DNA of 64,000 bases from Flavobacterium psychrophilum (GCA_943325515.2 CALPPS020000001.1:9411-73410), one strand, 5' to 3'. Positions 34,411 to 43,605 are shown, numbered from the stretch's first letter. Numbers and translations are program-made. Notes: generated by a model from the sequence alone, not told the origin.

Positions 34411-35181
34411 ATGGCAGAAGATAAAAAGGAACTTAAATTAGCAGTACTTATTGATGCTGATAATGTTCCATATAGTAATATCAAAGGAATGTTGGAGGAG
34501 ATTGCTAAGTATGGAACTCCAACCACCAAAAGAATTTATGCCGATTGGACAAAGCCCAATGCCAATGGATGGAAATCTGTTTTGCTAGAGCATGCTATTA
34601 CACCCATTCAACAATATAGTTATACCACCGGTAAAAACTCCTCTGACTCTGCATTAATTATTGATGCAATGGATTTGTTATATTCTGATAAAGTTGATGG
34701 TTTTTGTATCGTTTCTAGTGATTCTGATTTTACAAGATTGGCAATAAGATTGAGAGAATCAGGAATGAAAGTCATTGGGATAGGAGAGAAGAAGACACCA
34801 AATGCTTTTATAGTGTCATGTGATAGGTTTATTTATATAGAAGTTCTTGAGGGTAATGTGAAAAAGAAAACAACAAAACCAACTTCAACAACAGATTCTA
34901 AAAAATCAGTTGAAAAAGAAGTTAACAATAAAATTGACATCACAACTATTGAACTCATCGAAGCAACCCTTGATGCTATTGGAGATGAGGATGGTTGGGC
35001 TTTTCTTGGTGATGTTGGTAATTTAATTGTTAAAAAGAAACCAGAATTTGACCCTAGAAATTATGGTTTTACTAAATTAACACCTATGTTAAAATCGCTA
35101 AAAGATATTATCGAAATTGATGAAAGAGAGTCGGATAAAAAAGGAATTAAACATGTTTTTGTTAGATTAAGATTAAGCTAA
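34411..35181 (+). CDS. NYN-domain (LabA-like) protein with C-terminal OST-HTH/LOTUS domain
   Basis: 256 residues. The N-terminal NYN/PIN-like domain (about 8-150) has the acidic residues of a metal-dependent nuclease: LAVLIDADNVPYSN, GKNSSDSALIIDAMDLLYS and CIVSSDSDFTRLA. A Lys/Thr-rich linker is followed by an OST-HTH/LOTUS domain (about 180-255, DEDGWAFLGDVGNLIVKKKP, FDPRNYGFTKLTPML). Such fusions are thought to bind and cut RNA. It is 10 bases upstream of the rdgB gene, so probably co-transcribed. Confidence 0.85.
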   Translation: MAEDKKELKLAVLIDADNVPYSNIKGMLEEIAKYGTPTTKRIYADWTKPNANGWKSVLLEHAITPIQQYSYTTGKNSSDSALIIDAMDLLYSDKVDGFCIVSSDSDFTRLAIRLRESGMKVIGIGEKKTPNAFIVSCDRFIYIEVLEGNVKKKTTKPTSTTDSKKSVEKEVNNKIDITTIELIEATLDAIGDEDGWAFLGDVGNLIVKKKPEFDPRNYGFTKLTPMLKSLKDIIEIDERESDKKGIKHVFVRLRLS

Positions 35182-35191
35182 AATAATTTTT

Positions 35192-35761
35192 ATGCAACTA
35201 GTATTTGCTTCCAATAACATAAACAAAATCAAAGAAATACAGCTTTTACTTCCTTCAAAAATTCAAGTTATAAGTTTAAAAGATATAGGTTGTTTTGAAG
35301 AAATTCCAGAAACAGCGGATACTATTAAAGGCAATGCCATGCAAAAAGCCAATTATATTACCGAAAAATTTGGTTACAACTGTTTTGCAGATGATACAGG
35401 ACTTGAGGTTGAAGCACTCAATGGCGAACCAGGCGTTTATTCGGCAAGATATGCTGGTGAGCAAAGAGATGCTAATGACAATATGGACAAATTATTGGCT
35501 AATCTTGATGGTAAAACCAATAGAAATGCACAATTTAAAACGGTTATAGCATTAAATCTTGACGGAAATCAACAGCTTTTTACAGGAATCATCAACGGAA
35601 AAATTATCGAAGAAAAAATAGGTACGAACGGTTTCGGTTATGATCCAATATTTATAGCTGATGGGTACTCTAAAACCTTTGCCGAATTGACTTTAGAAGA
35701 AAAATCAAAAATTAGTCATCGTGGTTTGGCTGTGAAGCAATTGGTTGATTTTTTAAAATAA
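35192..35761 (+). CDS. rdgB: RdgB/HAM1 dITP/XTP pyrophosphatase
   Basis: 189 residues, the usual HAM1 length. Motifs: LVFASNNINKIKEIQ (N terminus), FADDTGLEVEALNGEPGVYS (about 65-84), TNGFGYDPIF and KSKISHRGLA. It removes dITP, ITP and XTP from the nucleotide pool by pyrophosphate release. It is likely in an operon with the NYN-LOTUS gene 10 bases upstream. Confidence 0.95.
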   Translation: MQLVFASNNINKIKEIQLLLPSKIQVISLKDIGCFEEIPETADTIKGNAMQKANYITEKFGYNCFADDTGLEVEALNGEPGVYSARYAGEQRDANDNMDKLLANLDGKTNRNAQFKTVIALNLDGNQQLFTGIINGKIIEEKIGTNGFGYDPIFIADGYSKTFAELTLEEKSKISHRGLAVKQLVDFLK

Positions 35762-35763
35762 AA

Positions 35764-35834
35764 ATGGAAGATAGAAGTAGGAAAAAGGAAGTTTTTGTGT
35801 GAAATATTAACTTCTTTTCCTTGGTATCTTCCAT
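35764..35834. repeat. Imperfect 71-bp inverted repeat after rdgB
   Basis: ATGGAAGATA (35764-35773) pairs perfectly with TATCTTCCAT (35825-35834). Inside it, GGAAAAAGGAAGTT (35780-35793) pairs with AACTTCTTTTCC (35809-35820) with two bases bulged. It lies 3 bases after the rdgB stop and upstream of the helicase promoter. It could fold as a 3' end hairpin, but no T-run follows; it may be a small repeat element. Confidence 0.6.
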
Positions 35835-35917
35835 CTTCTATTCTTACATCTCCTGACCAAAACATAATGCGCTGATTATCAAAACCAAACAAATTAGTTT
35901 TTACGGTATATAAAACA

Positions 35918-35925
35918 TACCTTTG
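35918..35925 (+). promoter_or_regulatory. -7 box of the DEAD-box helicase gene
   Basis: TACCTTTG followed by C, a TAnnTTTG match 21 bases before the ATG at 35947. It overlaps the alternative upstream TTG start at 35923, which argues against that start. Confidence 0.6.
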
Positions 35926-35946
35926 CACCAAATTTTAAAATACAAT

Positions 35947-37884
35947 ATGAATAAATTTGAACAATTAGGTCTGAATGAGTCGTTACTGCTGGCGATCAAA
36001 GATCTAGGATTTGAGAATCCGTCAGAAGTGCAAGAAAAAGCGATTCCAGTACTATTGGAACAAAACACAGACTTAGTCGCATTAGCACAAACAGGTACAG
36101 GTAAAACGGCAGCTTTTGGTTTTCCGCTAATTCAAAAATTAGATGCTGAAGACAGAAGTACACAAGCATTAATTTTATCACCAACGCGAGAGCTTTGCTT
36201 ACAAATCACCAACGAAATTAAACAATACTCAAAATATGTAAAAGGTTTACATACAGTGGCAGTTTATGGAGGTGCAAGCATTACTGAACAAGCCCGAGAG
36301 ATTAAACGTGGAGCACAAATTATTGTGGCAACTCCAGGAAGAATGCAAGACATGATTAATAGAGGTCTTGTTAATATTAAAAATATCAACTTTTGTATTC
36401 TTGACGAAGCAGATGAGATGTTAAACATGGGATTTTATGAAGATATAGTTTCTATATTATCAGATACTCCAGATGAAAAAAACACTTGGTTATTCTCAGC
36501 CACTATGCCTGCAGAGGTAGCTCGAATTGCAAAAAAATTCATGCATGACCCAGCAGAAGTTACCGTTGGTAGCAAAAATTCTGGTTCGGCTACAGTTTCT
36601 CACGAATTTTATTGTGTTAATGCTCGTGATCGTTATGAAGCTCTAAAACGTCTAGCTGATGCTAATCCAGATATTTTTTCTGTAGTTTTTTGTAGAACAA
36701 AAAGAGATACACAAGCCGTTGCTGAAAAATTAATTGAAGATGGATACAATGCTGCAGCTTTGCACGGAGATTTATCTCAAGCGCAACGTGATGGTGTAAT
36801 GAAATCATTTAGAGGTAGACAAATTCAGATGCTTGTTGCAACAGATGTTGCCGCTCGTGGAATTGACGTTGATAATATCACACACGTAGTTAACTATCAA
36901 TTGCCTGATGAAATAGAAACCTATAATCACCGTTCTGGAAGAACAGGAAGAGCAGGAAAATTAGGAACTTCTATCGTAATTATAACTAAAAGTGAGATTC
37001 GTAAGATTTCGTCTATAGAAAGAATTATCCAACAAAAATTTCAAGAAAAAACGATTCCTTCTGGAATGGAAATTTGTGAAATTCAATTGTTGCACTTAGC
37101 TAATAAAATTAAAGATACCGAAGTTGATCACGAAATAGACAACTATCTTCCTGCCATCAACGAAGTACTTGATGGGCTAACTAAAGAAGAATTAATCAAG
37201 AAAATGGTTTCGGTTGAATTCAACAGATTTATAAATTACTACAAAAAGAAACGGGATTTATCAGGAGAAAAAGGTAGCGAAAGAAGCGAAAGAAGTTCTG
37301 AACCAAGAGAAATTAGAGCTGGTGACCCAGTGCGTTATTTTGTAAATATTGGTTCTAGAGATGATTTTGATTGGATGCAATTAAAAGATTTCTTAAAAGA
37401 AACTCTTGATTTAGGTAAAGATGATGTTTTTAAAGTAGATGTAAAAGAAGGTTTTTCATTCTTTAATACTGATGGAGAGCATACTGACAAAGTAATGTCT
37501 ATGCTTAACGGTTTTGATCTAAATGGAAGAAGAATCAACGTTGAAATTTCTAAAAACGATGGTGGAAGCCGTGAAAGACGTGATCACAATGGAAGAAGTG
37601 GTGGCGGCGATCGTAGGAGTTCTGGCGGATTTGGAGGAAGAAGTTCAACTCCAAGAAGCGGTGGTGGAAGTTTTGGACCAAGAAAAGAAGGAGGTTTTAG
37701 AAGTGATAGAAATTCAGCACCAAGAGAAAGCGGTTTTAGGAGTGATAGAAATGCTACTCCAAAAAGAGAACCTGGGTTATTCCAAAGAGAAGAAAGAGCA
37801 CCAAGGCGTTCTGAAGGGAATGGAGAAAAACCTGCTGGACGTTCTTTTGAAGCTGCAAAAAACAGAAGACCAAGAAAAAGTTAA
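35947..37884 (+). CDS. deaD: DEAD-box RNA helicase with RNA-binding C-terminal domain
   Basis: 645 residues from the ATG at 35947. Helicase motifs in order: Q motif GFENPSEVQEKAIP, AQTGTGKT, PTRELCLQ, TPGR, DEAD, SAT, then ARGID and HRSGRTGRAG. After residue 375 a CsdA/DbpA-like domain (ELIKKMVSVEFNRFINYY and VRYFVNIGSRDDFDWMQLKDFL in parts) is followed by a tail of about 120 residues rich in Arg, Gly and Ser (RRSSGGFGGRSS). This is the CsdA/DeaD layout, used in ribosome assembly and cold-time RNA unwinding. It is monocistronic with its own promoter. Confidence 0.92.
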   Translation: MNKFEQLGLNESLLLAIKDLGFENPSEVQEKAIPVLLEQNTDLVALAQTGTGKTAAFGFPLIQKLDAEDRSTQALILSPTRELCLQITNEIKQYSKYVKGLHTVAVYGGASITEQAREIKRGAQIIVATPGRMQDMINRGLVNIKNINFCILDEADEMLNMGFYEDIVSILSDTPDEKNTWLFSATMPAEVARIAKKFMHDPAEVTVGSKNSGSATVSHEFYCVNARDRYEALKRLADANPDIFSVVFCRTKRDTQAVAEKLIEDGYNAAALHGDLSQAQRDGVMKSFRGRQIQMLVATDVAARGIDVDNITHVVNYQLPDEIETYNHRSGRTGRAGKLGTSIVIITKSEIRKISSIERIIQQKFQEKTIPSGMEICEIQLLHLANKIKDTEVDHEIDNYLPAINEVLDGLTKEELIKKMVSVEFNRFINYYKKKRDLSGEKGSERSERSSEPREIRAGDPVRYFVNIGSRDDFDWMQLKDFLKETLDLGKDDVFKVDVKEGFSFFNTDGEHTDKVMSMLNGFDLNGRRINVEISKNDGGSRERRDHNGRSGGGDRRSSGGFGGRSSTPRSGGGSFGPRKEGGFRSDRNSAPRESGFRSDRNATPKREPGLFQREERAPRRSEGNGEKPAGRSFEAAKNRRPRKS

Positions 37885-37966
37885 CCTTAAAAGTTAATTT
37901 TGTTCTAATTCTGAATATAAACCGTAAAATATCTTAAAAGAGTTTCATACTTTTAAACCATCAAAA

Positions 37967-38740
37967 ATGGCTATGAGATATTTTACGGTTTTCTTTTTAT
38001 TTATATTTTTCCTAAACGCAACTGCACAAGATAAAATAATTGTTCAAAAAGTTACTGGAACTATTATTAATGACAATACTTTGTTACCAGTAGCCAATGC
38101 GAATGTTATTAATATTAATAAAGTAAAAGGCATAGTAACTAATTCTAAAGGCTTTTTTGAATTAGAAGTTAGTGTTAGCGATACGCTACATATTTCTCTT
38201 TTAGGATATCAATCACTTCGTATTAGGGTCACAAACGATTGGTTAAAAAACGGAACAGCTAAGATACAGTTGACAGAAAAAGCTATTGCGCTAGAAGAAG
38301 TTATTGTTAAAAAATATGATTTAACAGGTTATTTAGAAATAGATTCAAAACTTATTCCTGACAAAGATAACTATCGTTATAGTATTTCTGGATTACCCGC
38401 CGCTTATGAAGCTGGAGAGAGTTCTCCAAACGCCTTTACAAGGGTTTTAGGTTCTATTTTCAATCCAGCTGATATGCTTTATAATTTCTTTGGAAAAAAA
38501 CCAACTGAACTCAAAAGGTTGAAATCCATGAAAAAGGATGATACCGTTAGAAATCTATTAGAATCTAAGTTTGATAGAGAGACAATTTCAGTATTGCTAG
38601 GTGTTGATAAAAAAGAAATTGCTGAAATTTTGCAGCGTTGTAATTACTCGGAATCTTTTATTCAAACCGCTAACGATTTGCAAATCATGGATGCCATCAG
38701 CGAATGCTATGAACAATATAAGGTCTTGAAGAAAAATTAA
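37967..38740 (+). CDS. Exported carboxypeptidase-D-regulatory-like domain protein
   Basis: 257 residues with a signal peptide (about 1-20, ending NATAQ). A carboxypeptidase-regulatory-like beta sandwich follows (about 27-105, VTGTIINDNTLLPVANANV, GYQSLRIRV), like the N-terminal part of TonB-dependent receptors, but with no plug or barrel. The remainder is helical and of unknown function. It may start two codons later at ATG 37973. It is convergent with TIGR02757, and the two stop codons overlap by 4 bases. Confidence 0.7.
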   Translation: MAMRYFTVFFLFIFFLNATAQDKIIVQKVTGTIINDNTLLPVANANVININKVKGIVTNSKGFFELEVSVSDTLHISLLGYQSLRIRVTNDWLKNGTAKIQLTEKAIALEEVIVKKYDLTGYLEIDSKLIPDKDNYRYSISGLPAAYEAGESSPNAFTRVLGSIFNPADMLYNFFGKKPTELKRLKSMKKDDTVRNLLESKFDRETISVLLGVDKKEIAEILQRCNYSESFIQTANDLQIMDAISECYEQYKVLKKN

Positions 38741-39501
38741 AAATCTTCGAAAACTCCTAAGCCAAATAATGCAAAATCATATTTAACCGGGTCAGTAGAG
38801 TCCATTTTTCGCAGCGCAATGTCAAGTTCAGCAAGAGCTTTACCATCATTTTGTTTTCTTTTAAGTAATCCTAGTTTGCGTGCCACATTTCCTGAGTGAA
38901 CGTCTAAAGGGCAAGATAAAGCCGCAGGAGAAATACTCTTCCAAATACCTAAATCAACACCTTTATTATCTTGTCGCACCATCCAGCGTAAAAACATATT
39001 GATCCTTTTAGCTGCTGAACCTTGCATTGGATCCGAAATATGCTTCGTTGTTCTTTGTTGGTGGGCCACTTCAAAAAAAACTTTTTTAAAAGCTGCTATT
39101 GCTGGCTGCATGGTAGTACTTTGCTGGTGTTTAGTAAAACTATTTTCCAATCCGCCATGAATTAAGTATAATTGTTGTAAGGCAATAATAAAAGTTTTGA
39201 AATCAATGCTGTTAAACGTTCGGTGCACAAATGGCTCTAGAACTTCCAAGTGATATTCCTTGTGATTCATTACAAAATCAAATGGAGAATTACCCATCAA
39301 ATCCATCATCCGTTTTGCATTATTGATAATCATTTTACGATTTCCCCATGCAATTGTAGCAGTAAGAAATCCAGCAATTTCAACATCTTCTTTTAATGAA
39401 AACCAATGTGGTATTTGTATTGGGTCGCTTTCTATAAAATTTGGATTATTATATATTGAAACCTTTTCATCTAAGAATTCTTTGAGCTCAGTTTTATTCA
39501 T
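38737..39501 (-). CDS. TIGR02757 family protein
   Basis: 254 residues with the features of TIGR02757: IPHWFSLKEDVEIAGFLTAT, IAWGNRKMIINNAKRMM, NMFLRWMVRQDNKGVDLGIW and CPLDVHSGNVARKLGLL. The helix-hairpin-helix-like end suggests a relation to DNA glycosylases; the function is not established. It overlaps the upstream membrane-protein gene by 8 bases and its stop overlaps the convergent neighbour's by 4. It is the last gene of the LolD-like operon. Confidence 0.85.
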   Translation of the reverse strand: MNKTELKEFLDEKVSIYNNPNFIESDPIQIPHWFSLKEDVEIAGFLTATIAWGNRKMIINNAKRMMDLMGNSPFDFVMNHKEYHLEVLEPFVHRTFNSIDFKTFIIALQQLYLIHGGLENSFTKHQQSTTMQPAIAAFKKVFFEVAHQQRTTKHISDPMQGSAAKRINMFLRWMVRQDNKGVDLGIWKSISPAALSCPLDVHSGNVARKLGLLKRKQNDGKALAELDIALRKMDSTDPVKYDFALFGLGVFEDF

Positions 39502-41176
39502 TTTGAATTATTTTTTGAGAGTAAAAACCATCACCCAAATTAGTACCACGCATTTGTGGAAACACATGAAAATTAGTTTCAAAATAGTTCAATTGTTCTT
39601 CGTTTATACAAGGTAATTTACCATTGCCAGTTATCCAAAAGAAAATAGGTTTATTGGGAGAGTAATACTTCATATTACCTATGAGTAGGGATAAATATTT
39701 TTGATTTAGCTTTGAATTTGGTTCTGGAGTAAGATAATTTTTCAACTGGAAGGTATTGTTAGTTGTCATCGATTTATTATCGGTAAGTGTACTGAAAGAT
39801 ATAGGAACTAATATCAATATAGCTACCAATGTTAAGCTGGCGCTAAGTATTCCAATTATCAGTTTATTATTATTTAAAATAGATGCAAGTAATAATAATG
39901 AAAAGAAAAGTGAAAAATAAACATAAAAACGGTACTGTGGAGAACTAAAGACTAGTAAAAATAGTAGTAAAATAAAAAGGAAATAAATACTGCTAATATT
40001 TTGTTTTTTATATTTTTTTAAGATAACAAAAGGTGAAACAATTACAATAAATAATGTTGCTATTCCAATAATGCTGTCTATTCCATTGCTGAAAAAATAC
40101 TTTTTTAATATTTCTATTATTGATGCATTATCAAGAGTGCCAAAAGGCATATAAAACGAATGCATCATGTCTTGACTAAAAAAAAACGACATGATTTCTT
40201 TGGGTACTCCATAATTTATTTCAGGTAAAGTAATAAATGTCAATGGAAAAAGAGGATAACCTGTCAGTATACTGTTTTTCAATAGTAATATGACTAACGT
40301 AACTCCAACAATAATGCTATAACTAGTCAATTTGTTTTTAAGCTCTTTATAATTTTTAAACAACAATAGAATAGGAAGCAATAAAAGAACAATAGCGGTA
40401 ATCTTGACATAGACCAGAAATACTGATATTGCACTAATTATAATAAAATCTTCTCTTTCTAAATAAAGACTAAACAATATAATTCCAAAAACATAAACTG
40501 GAAAATCAGGAGAGGGTGCACTGATGAATTGAAATAGGAAAACATAGGATAATGGCAATAATCCAAATACTAAATCCAAACGATTATTAGTTGAAAAATA
40601 GGAGTCAAGCTTTTGAAAAGCCCAATAATTTACTAATATAAAACAGCAACCATTCAAATCATTAAATCGATCATAGAGAAAAGAAAAACTATAGACACTT
40701 TGTGCAATATGCCACCCACTGGTTTGACCAAAAAACAAATGAAGATTTGCTAAACCGGGGACAAAGCCATATTCGTTCAACCATTTTATAGTTTGAATGT
40801 AATAGGTTTCATTATCTATGATGAATGGTAATGCGGCACTTTGTGCCAATATTAAAACATTACTTAGAATAAATAGTAATTTTACTGGAAACAAAAAATC
40901 AACAAACTGTATTTTAGCTTTTCTGAAAATTAAAAAGAATTGTTCTTTATTCTTATTTATTATTAAAAATGAAAAAACTAATAGTGTAATGTTGAACACA
41001 AGATTTAAAGGTCCAAATAGGGCAAAAAAACTAGCAGATATTGTAATAAAAAATAATCCCAAGATGGAAGTTATAACAATGTCTTTTACTTGTAATCGAA
41101 ATAATTTCATGAAACCTATTCCAAAAGCAATAGCAGTAAAGAGTATGTAGAGCCAACTAAGAAGAATAAGCATCAT
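39494..41176 (-). CDS. Large polytopic membrane protein, GT-C-like (LIC_10190 type)
   Basis: 560 residues with about 12 hydrophobic segments over residues 1-445 and a soluble C-terminal domain with KYLSLLIGNMKYYSPNKPIF. The loop after the early segments (DNETYYIQTIKWLNEYGFVP) resembles the first outer loop of GT-C glycosyltransferases and of LIC_10190-family proteins. A membrane sugar transferase is plausible but no catalytic residue can be fixed by eye. It starts 4 bases after the LolD-like gene and overlaps TIGR02757 by 8 bases. Confidence 0.6.
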   Translation of the reverse strand: MMLILLSWLYILFTAIAFGIGFMKLFRLQVKDIVITSILGLFFITISASFFALFGPLNLVFNITLLVFSFLIINKNKEQFFLIFRKAKIQFVDFLFPVKLLFILSNVLILAQSAALPFIIDNETYYIQTIKWLNEYGFVPGLANLHLFFGQTSGWHIAQSVYSFSFLYDRFNDLNGCCFILVNYWAFQKLDSYFSTNNRLDLVFGLLPLSYVFLFQFISAPSPDFPVYVFGIILFSLYLEREDFIIISAISVFLVYVKITAIVLLLLPILLLFKNYKELKNKLTSYSIIVGVTLVILLLKNSILTGYPLFPLTFITLPEINYGVPKEIMSFFFSQDMMHSFYMPFGTLDNASIIEILKKYFFSNGIDSIIGIATLFIVIVSPFVILKKYKKQNISSIYFLFILLLFLLVFSSPQYRFYVYFSLFFSLLLLASILNNNKLIIGILSASLTLVAILILVPISFSTLTDNKSMTTNNTFQLKNYLTPEPNSKLNQKYLSLLIGNMKYYSPNKPIFFWITGNGKLPCINEEQLNYFETNFHVFPQMRGTNLGDGFYSQKIIQNE

Positions 41177-41180
41177 AAAA

Positions 41181-41840
41181 TCAAACTATTAAACCATCTT
41201 TCATAACTAATTTTCTATCAGCCATGTTTGCCAATTCTTCGTTATGGGTAACAATAACGAAGGTTTGTCCAAATTCTTCTCTGAGTTTAAAGAATAATTG
41301 ATGCAAATTTTCTGCCGAAGTAGTATCTAAGTTTCCTGAAGGCTCATCAGCAAAAATAACAGCAGGTTTGTTAATCAATGCTCGGGCAACAGCTACGCGT
41401 TGTTGTTCACCACCAGAGAGTTCATTGGGCTTATGATGACTTCTTTGGGTAAGCCCTAGATAATCCAATAATCGTTTGGCTTCAGTTTCTGTTTCTATTT
41501 TTCCTTTTCCAGCAATATAGGCAGGAATACATATATTTTCTAAAGCAGTAAATTCGGGTAGTAGTTGGTGAAATTGAAAGATGAATCCTAAATGTAAATT
41601 TCTGAATTTAGACAGAACTTTGTCTTTCATATTCAATAAGTTTTCTCCATTTATCTCAAGAACTGTATCATTTGATTTTTTTGGATTATCGAGTGTACCA
41701 AGAATTTGCAACAGTGAAGTTTTTCCTGCACCAGAAGCACCAACAATAGATACAATTTCTCCTTTTTGAATATGTAAATCTACGCCTTTTAACACATGTA
41801 ATGTGTTGTAATATTTATGAATGTTTTTGGCAGTAATCAT
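41181..41840 (-). CDS. lolD: LolD-like ABC transporter ATP-binding protein
   Basis: 219 residues, the length of LolD/MacB-type ATPases. It has Walker [13 protein letters not shown] (about 34-45), the Q-loop [18 protein letters not shown], signature [15 protein letters not shown] and Walker [13 protein letters not shown]. LolD drives release of lipoproteins from the inner membrane. No LolC/E-type permease gene is next to it, so it must work with a permease encoded elsewhere, as is common in flavobacteria. It heads a three-gene minus-strand operon. Confidence 0.85.
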   Translation of the reverse strand: MITAKNIHKYYNTLHVLKGVDLHIQKGEIVSIVGASGAGKTSLLQILGTLDNPKKSNDTVLEINGENLLNMKDKVLSKFRNLHLGFIFQFHQLLPEFTALENICIPAYIAGKGKIETETEAKRLLDYLGLTQRSHHKPNELSGGEQQRVAVARALINKPAVIFADEPSGNLDTTSAENLHQLFFKLREEFGQTFVIVTHNEELANMADRKLVMKDGLIV

Positions 41841-41958
41841 TGATCGAATTTTTCACAAAGTAACAAAGTATTTTCTTTTATTACTTCATATCATTTTTTT
41901 TTATGATCGAATAAATAATAAAGTTTTATCAATCAAATTTATTTGTTTAATAATTAAC

Positions 41959-41966
41959 TACATTTG
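41959..41966 (+). promoter_or_regulatory. -7 box of folE
   Basis: TACATTTG, a TAnnTTTG match, 22 bases before the folE ATG at 41989. Confidence 0.5.
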
Positions 41967-41988
41967 TTAAACAAAAATATTAATTCTT

Positions 41989-42660
41989 ATGAACAAATCC
42001 ATTGAAAAAGAATTATTTGAACTGATAGGTGACAATCATCAAATGACTTCTGCAGAAACACCATTGCGTCCAGACGCTTTTATTAAAACTGATGAGCAAA
42101 AGATGAATACCATCGAAAAACATTTTCATGCCATCATGGAGGAAATGGGTTTAGATATGACTGATGATAGCTTGAAAGGAACACCGCACAGAGTTTCAAA
42201 AATGTTTATAAAAGAAATATTTTCAGGATTAAATCCTGCTAATAAACCAAAAATTTCTGTTTTTGATAATTCGTATCATTATGATAAAATGTTGGTAGAA
42301 GCTGATATAAGTTTCAATTCTACTTGTGAACATCATTTTTTACCAATTATTGGTAAAGCCCATATTGGCTATGTTTCTAGTGGAAAAGTTATTGGACTGT
42401 CTAAATTAAATAGAATTGTAGATTACTATTCAAGAAGACCACAAGTGCAAGAACGTTTGATTATGCAAATCTTCAATGAGTTGAAAACAGTTCTAGAAAC
42501 AGACAATGTTTTAGTAGTTATGGAAGCAAAACATTTGTGTGTATCAAGTAGAGGGATTCAAGATGAAAGCAGTTATACATCAACCATTCAATATGGAGGA
42601 ATTTTTAATGAAAAAGAAAATAGAAATGACTTCTTTAGTTTAATAAGGAAAGAAAAATAA
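41989..42660 (+). CDS. folE: GTP cyclohydrolase I
   Basis: 223 residues, as usual for FolE. Key motifs: GTPHRVSKMFIKEIFSGL (about 63-80), the zinc site FNSTCEHHFLPIIGKAHIGY (about 105-124), GLSKLNRIVDYYSRRPQVQE and the second Cys in AKHLCVSSRGIQ. It converts GTP to 7,8-dihydroneopterin triphosphate for folate (and possibly queuosine) synthesis. It is a single gene with its own promoter and is ended by the shared hairpin at 42691-42724. Confidence 0.96.
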   Translation: MNKSIEKELFELIGDNHQMTSAETPLRPDAFIKTDEQKMNTIEKHFHAIMEEMGLDMTDDSLKGTPHRVSKMFIKEIFSGLNPANKPKISVFDNSYHYDKMLVEADISFNSTCEHHFLPIIGKAHIGYVSSGKVIGLSKLNRIVDYYSRRPQVQERLIMQIFNELKTVLETDNVLVVMEAKHLCVSSRGIQDESSYTSTIQYGGIFNEKENRNDFFSLIRKEK

Positions 42661-42690
42661 ATCTAGTTTTTGATTGCAAATTTTTTAGAT

Positions 42691-42724
42691 GAAAGTCTCT
42701 AGTAATTATTTATTAGAGACTTTC
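42691..42724. terminator. Bidirectional hairpin terminator after folE
   Basis: An 11-bp stem (42691-42701 with 42714-42724, GAAAGTCTCTA/TAGAGACTTTC) with two weaker pairs further in. It is followed by CCTTTTTT on the plus strand. It sits between folE and the convergent DUF6787 gene and overlaps the latter's stop codon. Confidence 0.75.
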
Positions 42725-43030
42725 TCCTTTTTTAAATAAGAAGCCAAAGCCGCAACTTTTCAAGAGTTTTTTTTCAAATGCCCAAAAAAAAGTAAACTGC
42801 CCAAAGATAAATCCGAAACACACCAATAATAATTGGTAGACTGGAAATATTAAAAAAATGTATAAAGGAAAATAAACCCAATTCGAAACCATTCCTTTTT
42901 CAACACCTATACTAAAAAGAATTGGTTTTGATAAGTATGCAGCGGTAGAACCTGTAATAGCAAAAACAACGATTATGACAAATACTTGCCAATTCGATTT
43001 GATATTCCAACGTTCTTTAAAACTTGCCAT
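42713..43030 (-). CDS. DUF6787 family membrane protein
   Basis: 105 residues with two long hydrophobic segments (about 13-35 and 48-75) and a short basic end (KKLLKSCGFGFLFKKGESL). It begins FKERWNIKSNWQVFVIIVVF, typical of a small conserved Flavobacteriales membrane protein (DUF6787). Function unknown. It lies 27 bases downstream of the restored DUF6146 frame on the same strand. Confidence 0.7.
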   Translation of the reverse strand: MASFKERWNIKSNWQVFVIIVVFAITGSTAAYLSKPILFSIGVEKGMVSNWVYFPLYIFLIFPVYQLLLVCFGFIFGQFTFFWAFEKKLLKSCGFGFLFKKGESL

Positions 43031-43057
43031 TATAAATATTTATACAAATATAGTAGT

Positions 43058-43492
43058 TTATGGATAAGGTACAAATCCACCAAGTTTTTGATTGTTACTG
43101 ATTTGGAAGTAAACCAAATAATTAAAAATCAAATAATTCACTTCATAGCCATAATGGATATTTCTATCATAATTAATGTGCATTTCATACAAATCGCTAC
43201 TATATAATTGTGGTTGATTAACTCTGCTATTCTATTCGGAAACCCAAAAAAGGTTTTTGTTTTCTAAATACGATACATTATAAAATCCCCTAGGTTTAGA
43301 TTTAGAAGCTAACCAAGTACTAAATCCAGTATCAATAATAATTACTTCATATTCCAAACTATCGTTAGCAATTCTAACTGTATCAGAAACTGTTTTTTTT
43401 GTTTGATACTTATCCTTATTTAATACCGTTTTTGTATTATTACAAGAAATAATAGCAACGATTGACAGAAATAGTATCAATATATATTTCAT
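43058..43492 (-). pseudogene. DUF6146 family lipoprotein gene with an in-frame amber stop
   Basis: The gene starts at ATG 43492 (MKYILILFLSIVAIISCNN, lipobox IISC) and reads the DUF6146 core (SLEYEVIIIDTGFSTWLASK, PRGFYNVSYLENK) to FWVSE. It then meets TAG at 43232-43234. The same frame stays open after that stop for 58 codons: NSRVNQPQLYSSDLYEMHI, then HYGYEVNYLIFNYLVYFQIS, ending at TAA 43058-43060. Family members have Trp where the stop is (SEWN), so one TGG-to-TAG change explains it. The intact product would be 144 residues; as read it is 86. Either a pseudogene, a readthrough case or a sequencing error. Start sites further upstream lack the signal peptide context and were rejected. Confidence 0.75.
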
Positions 43493-43554
43493 ATATCCTC
43501 TGTTTGTTTGCCATAAAGTTACTAAAAAGACCTTGCTGTATTTTAATTTTAACA

Positions 43555-43583
43555 TAAAAAAAACCACGCTAAAAAACGTGGTT
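43555..43583 (-). terminator. serA terminator
   Basis: The minus strand forms AACCACG, an 8-base loop, then CGTGGTT followed by a run of T (the A-run at 43555-43563 on the plus strand). It lies 22 bases after the serA stop codon. Confidence 0.85.
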
Positions 43584-43605
43584 GAATTATAATAAAAATT
43601 TTTAC

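Noticed and set aside
37523-37897. 124-codon frame within the end of the helicase gene
   Set aside because: It is the shifted reading of the Arg/Gly-rich tail, rich in Glu, Val and Leu by chance.
43232-43234. Genome-wide amber recoding as explanation of the DUF6146 stop
   Set aside because: Only one gene shows it and no other gene here is interrupted by TAG, so a local mutation or error is simpler.
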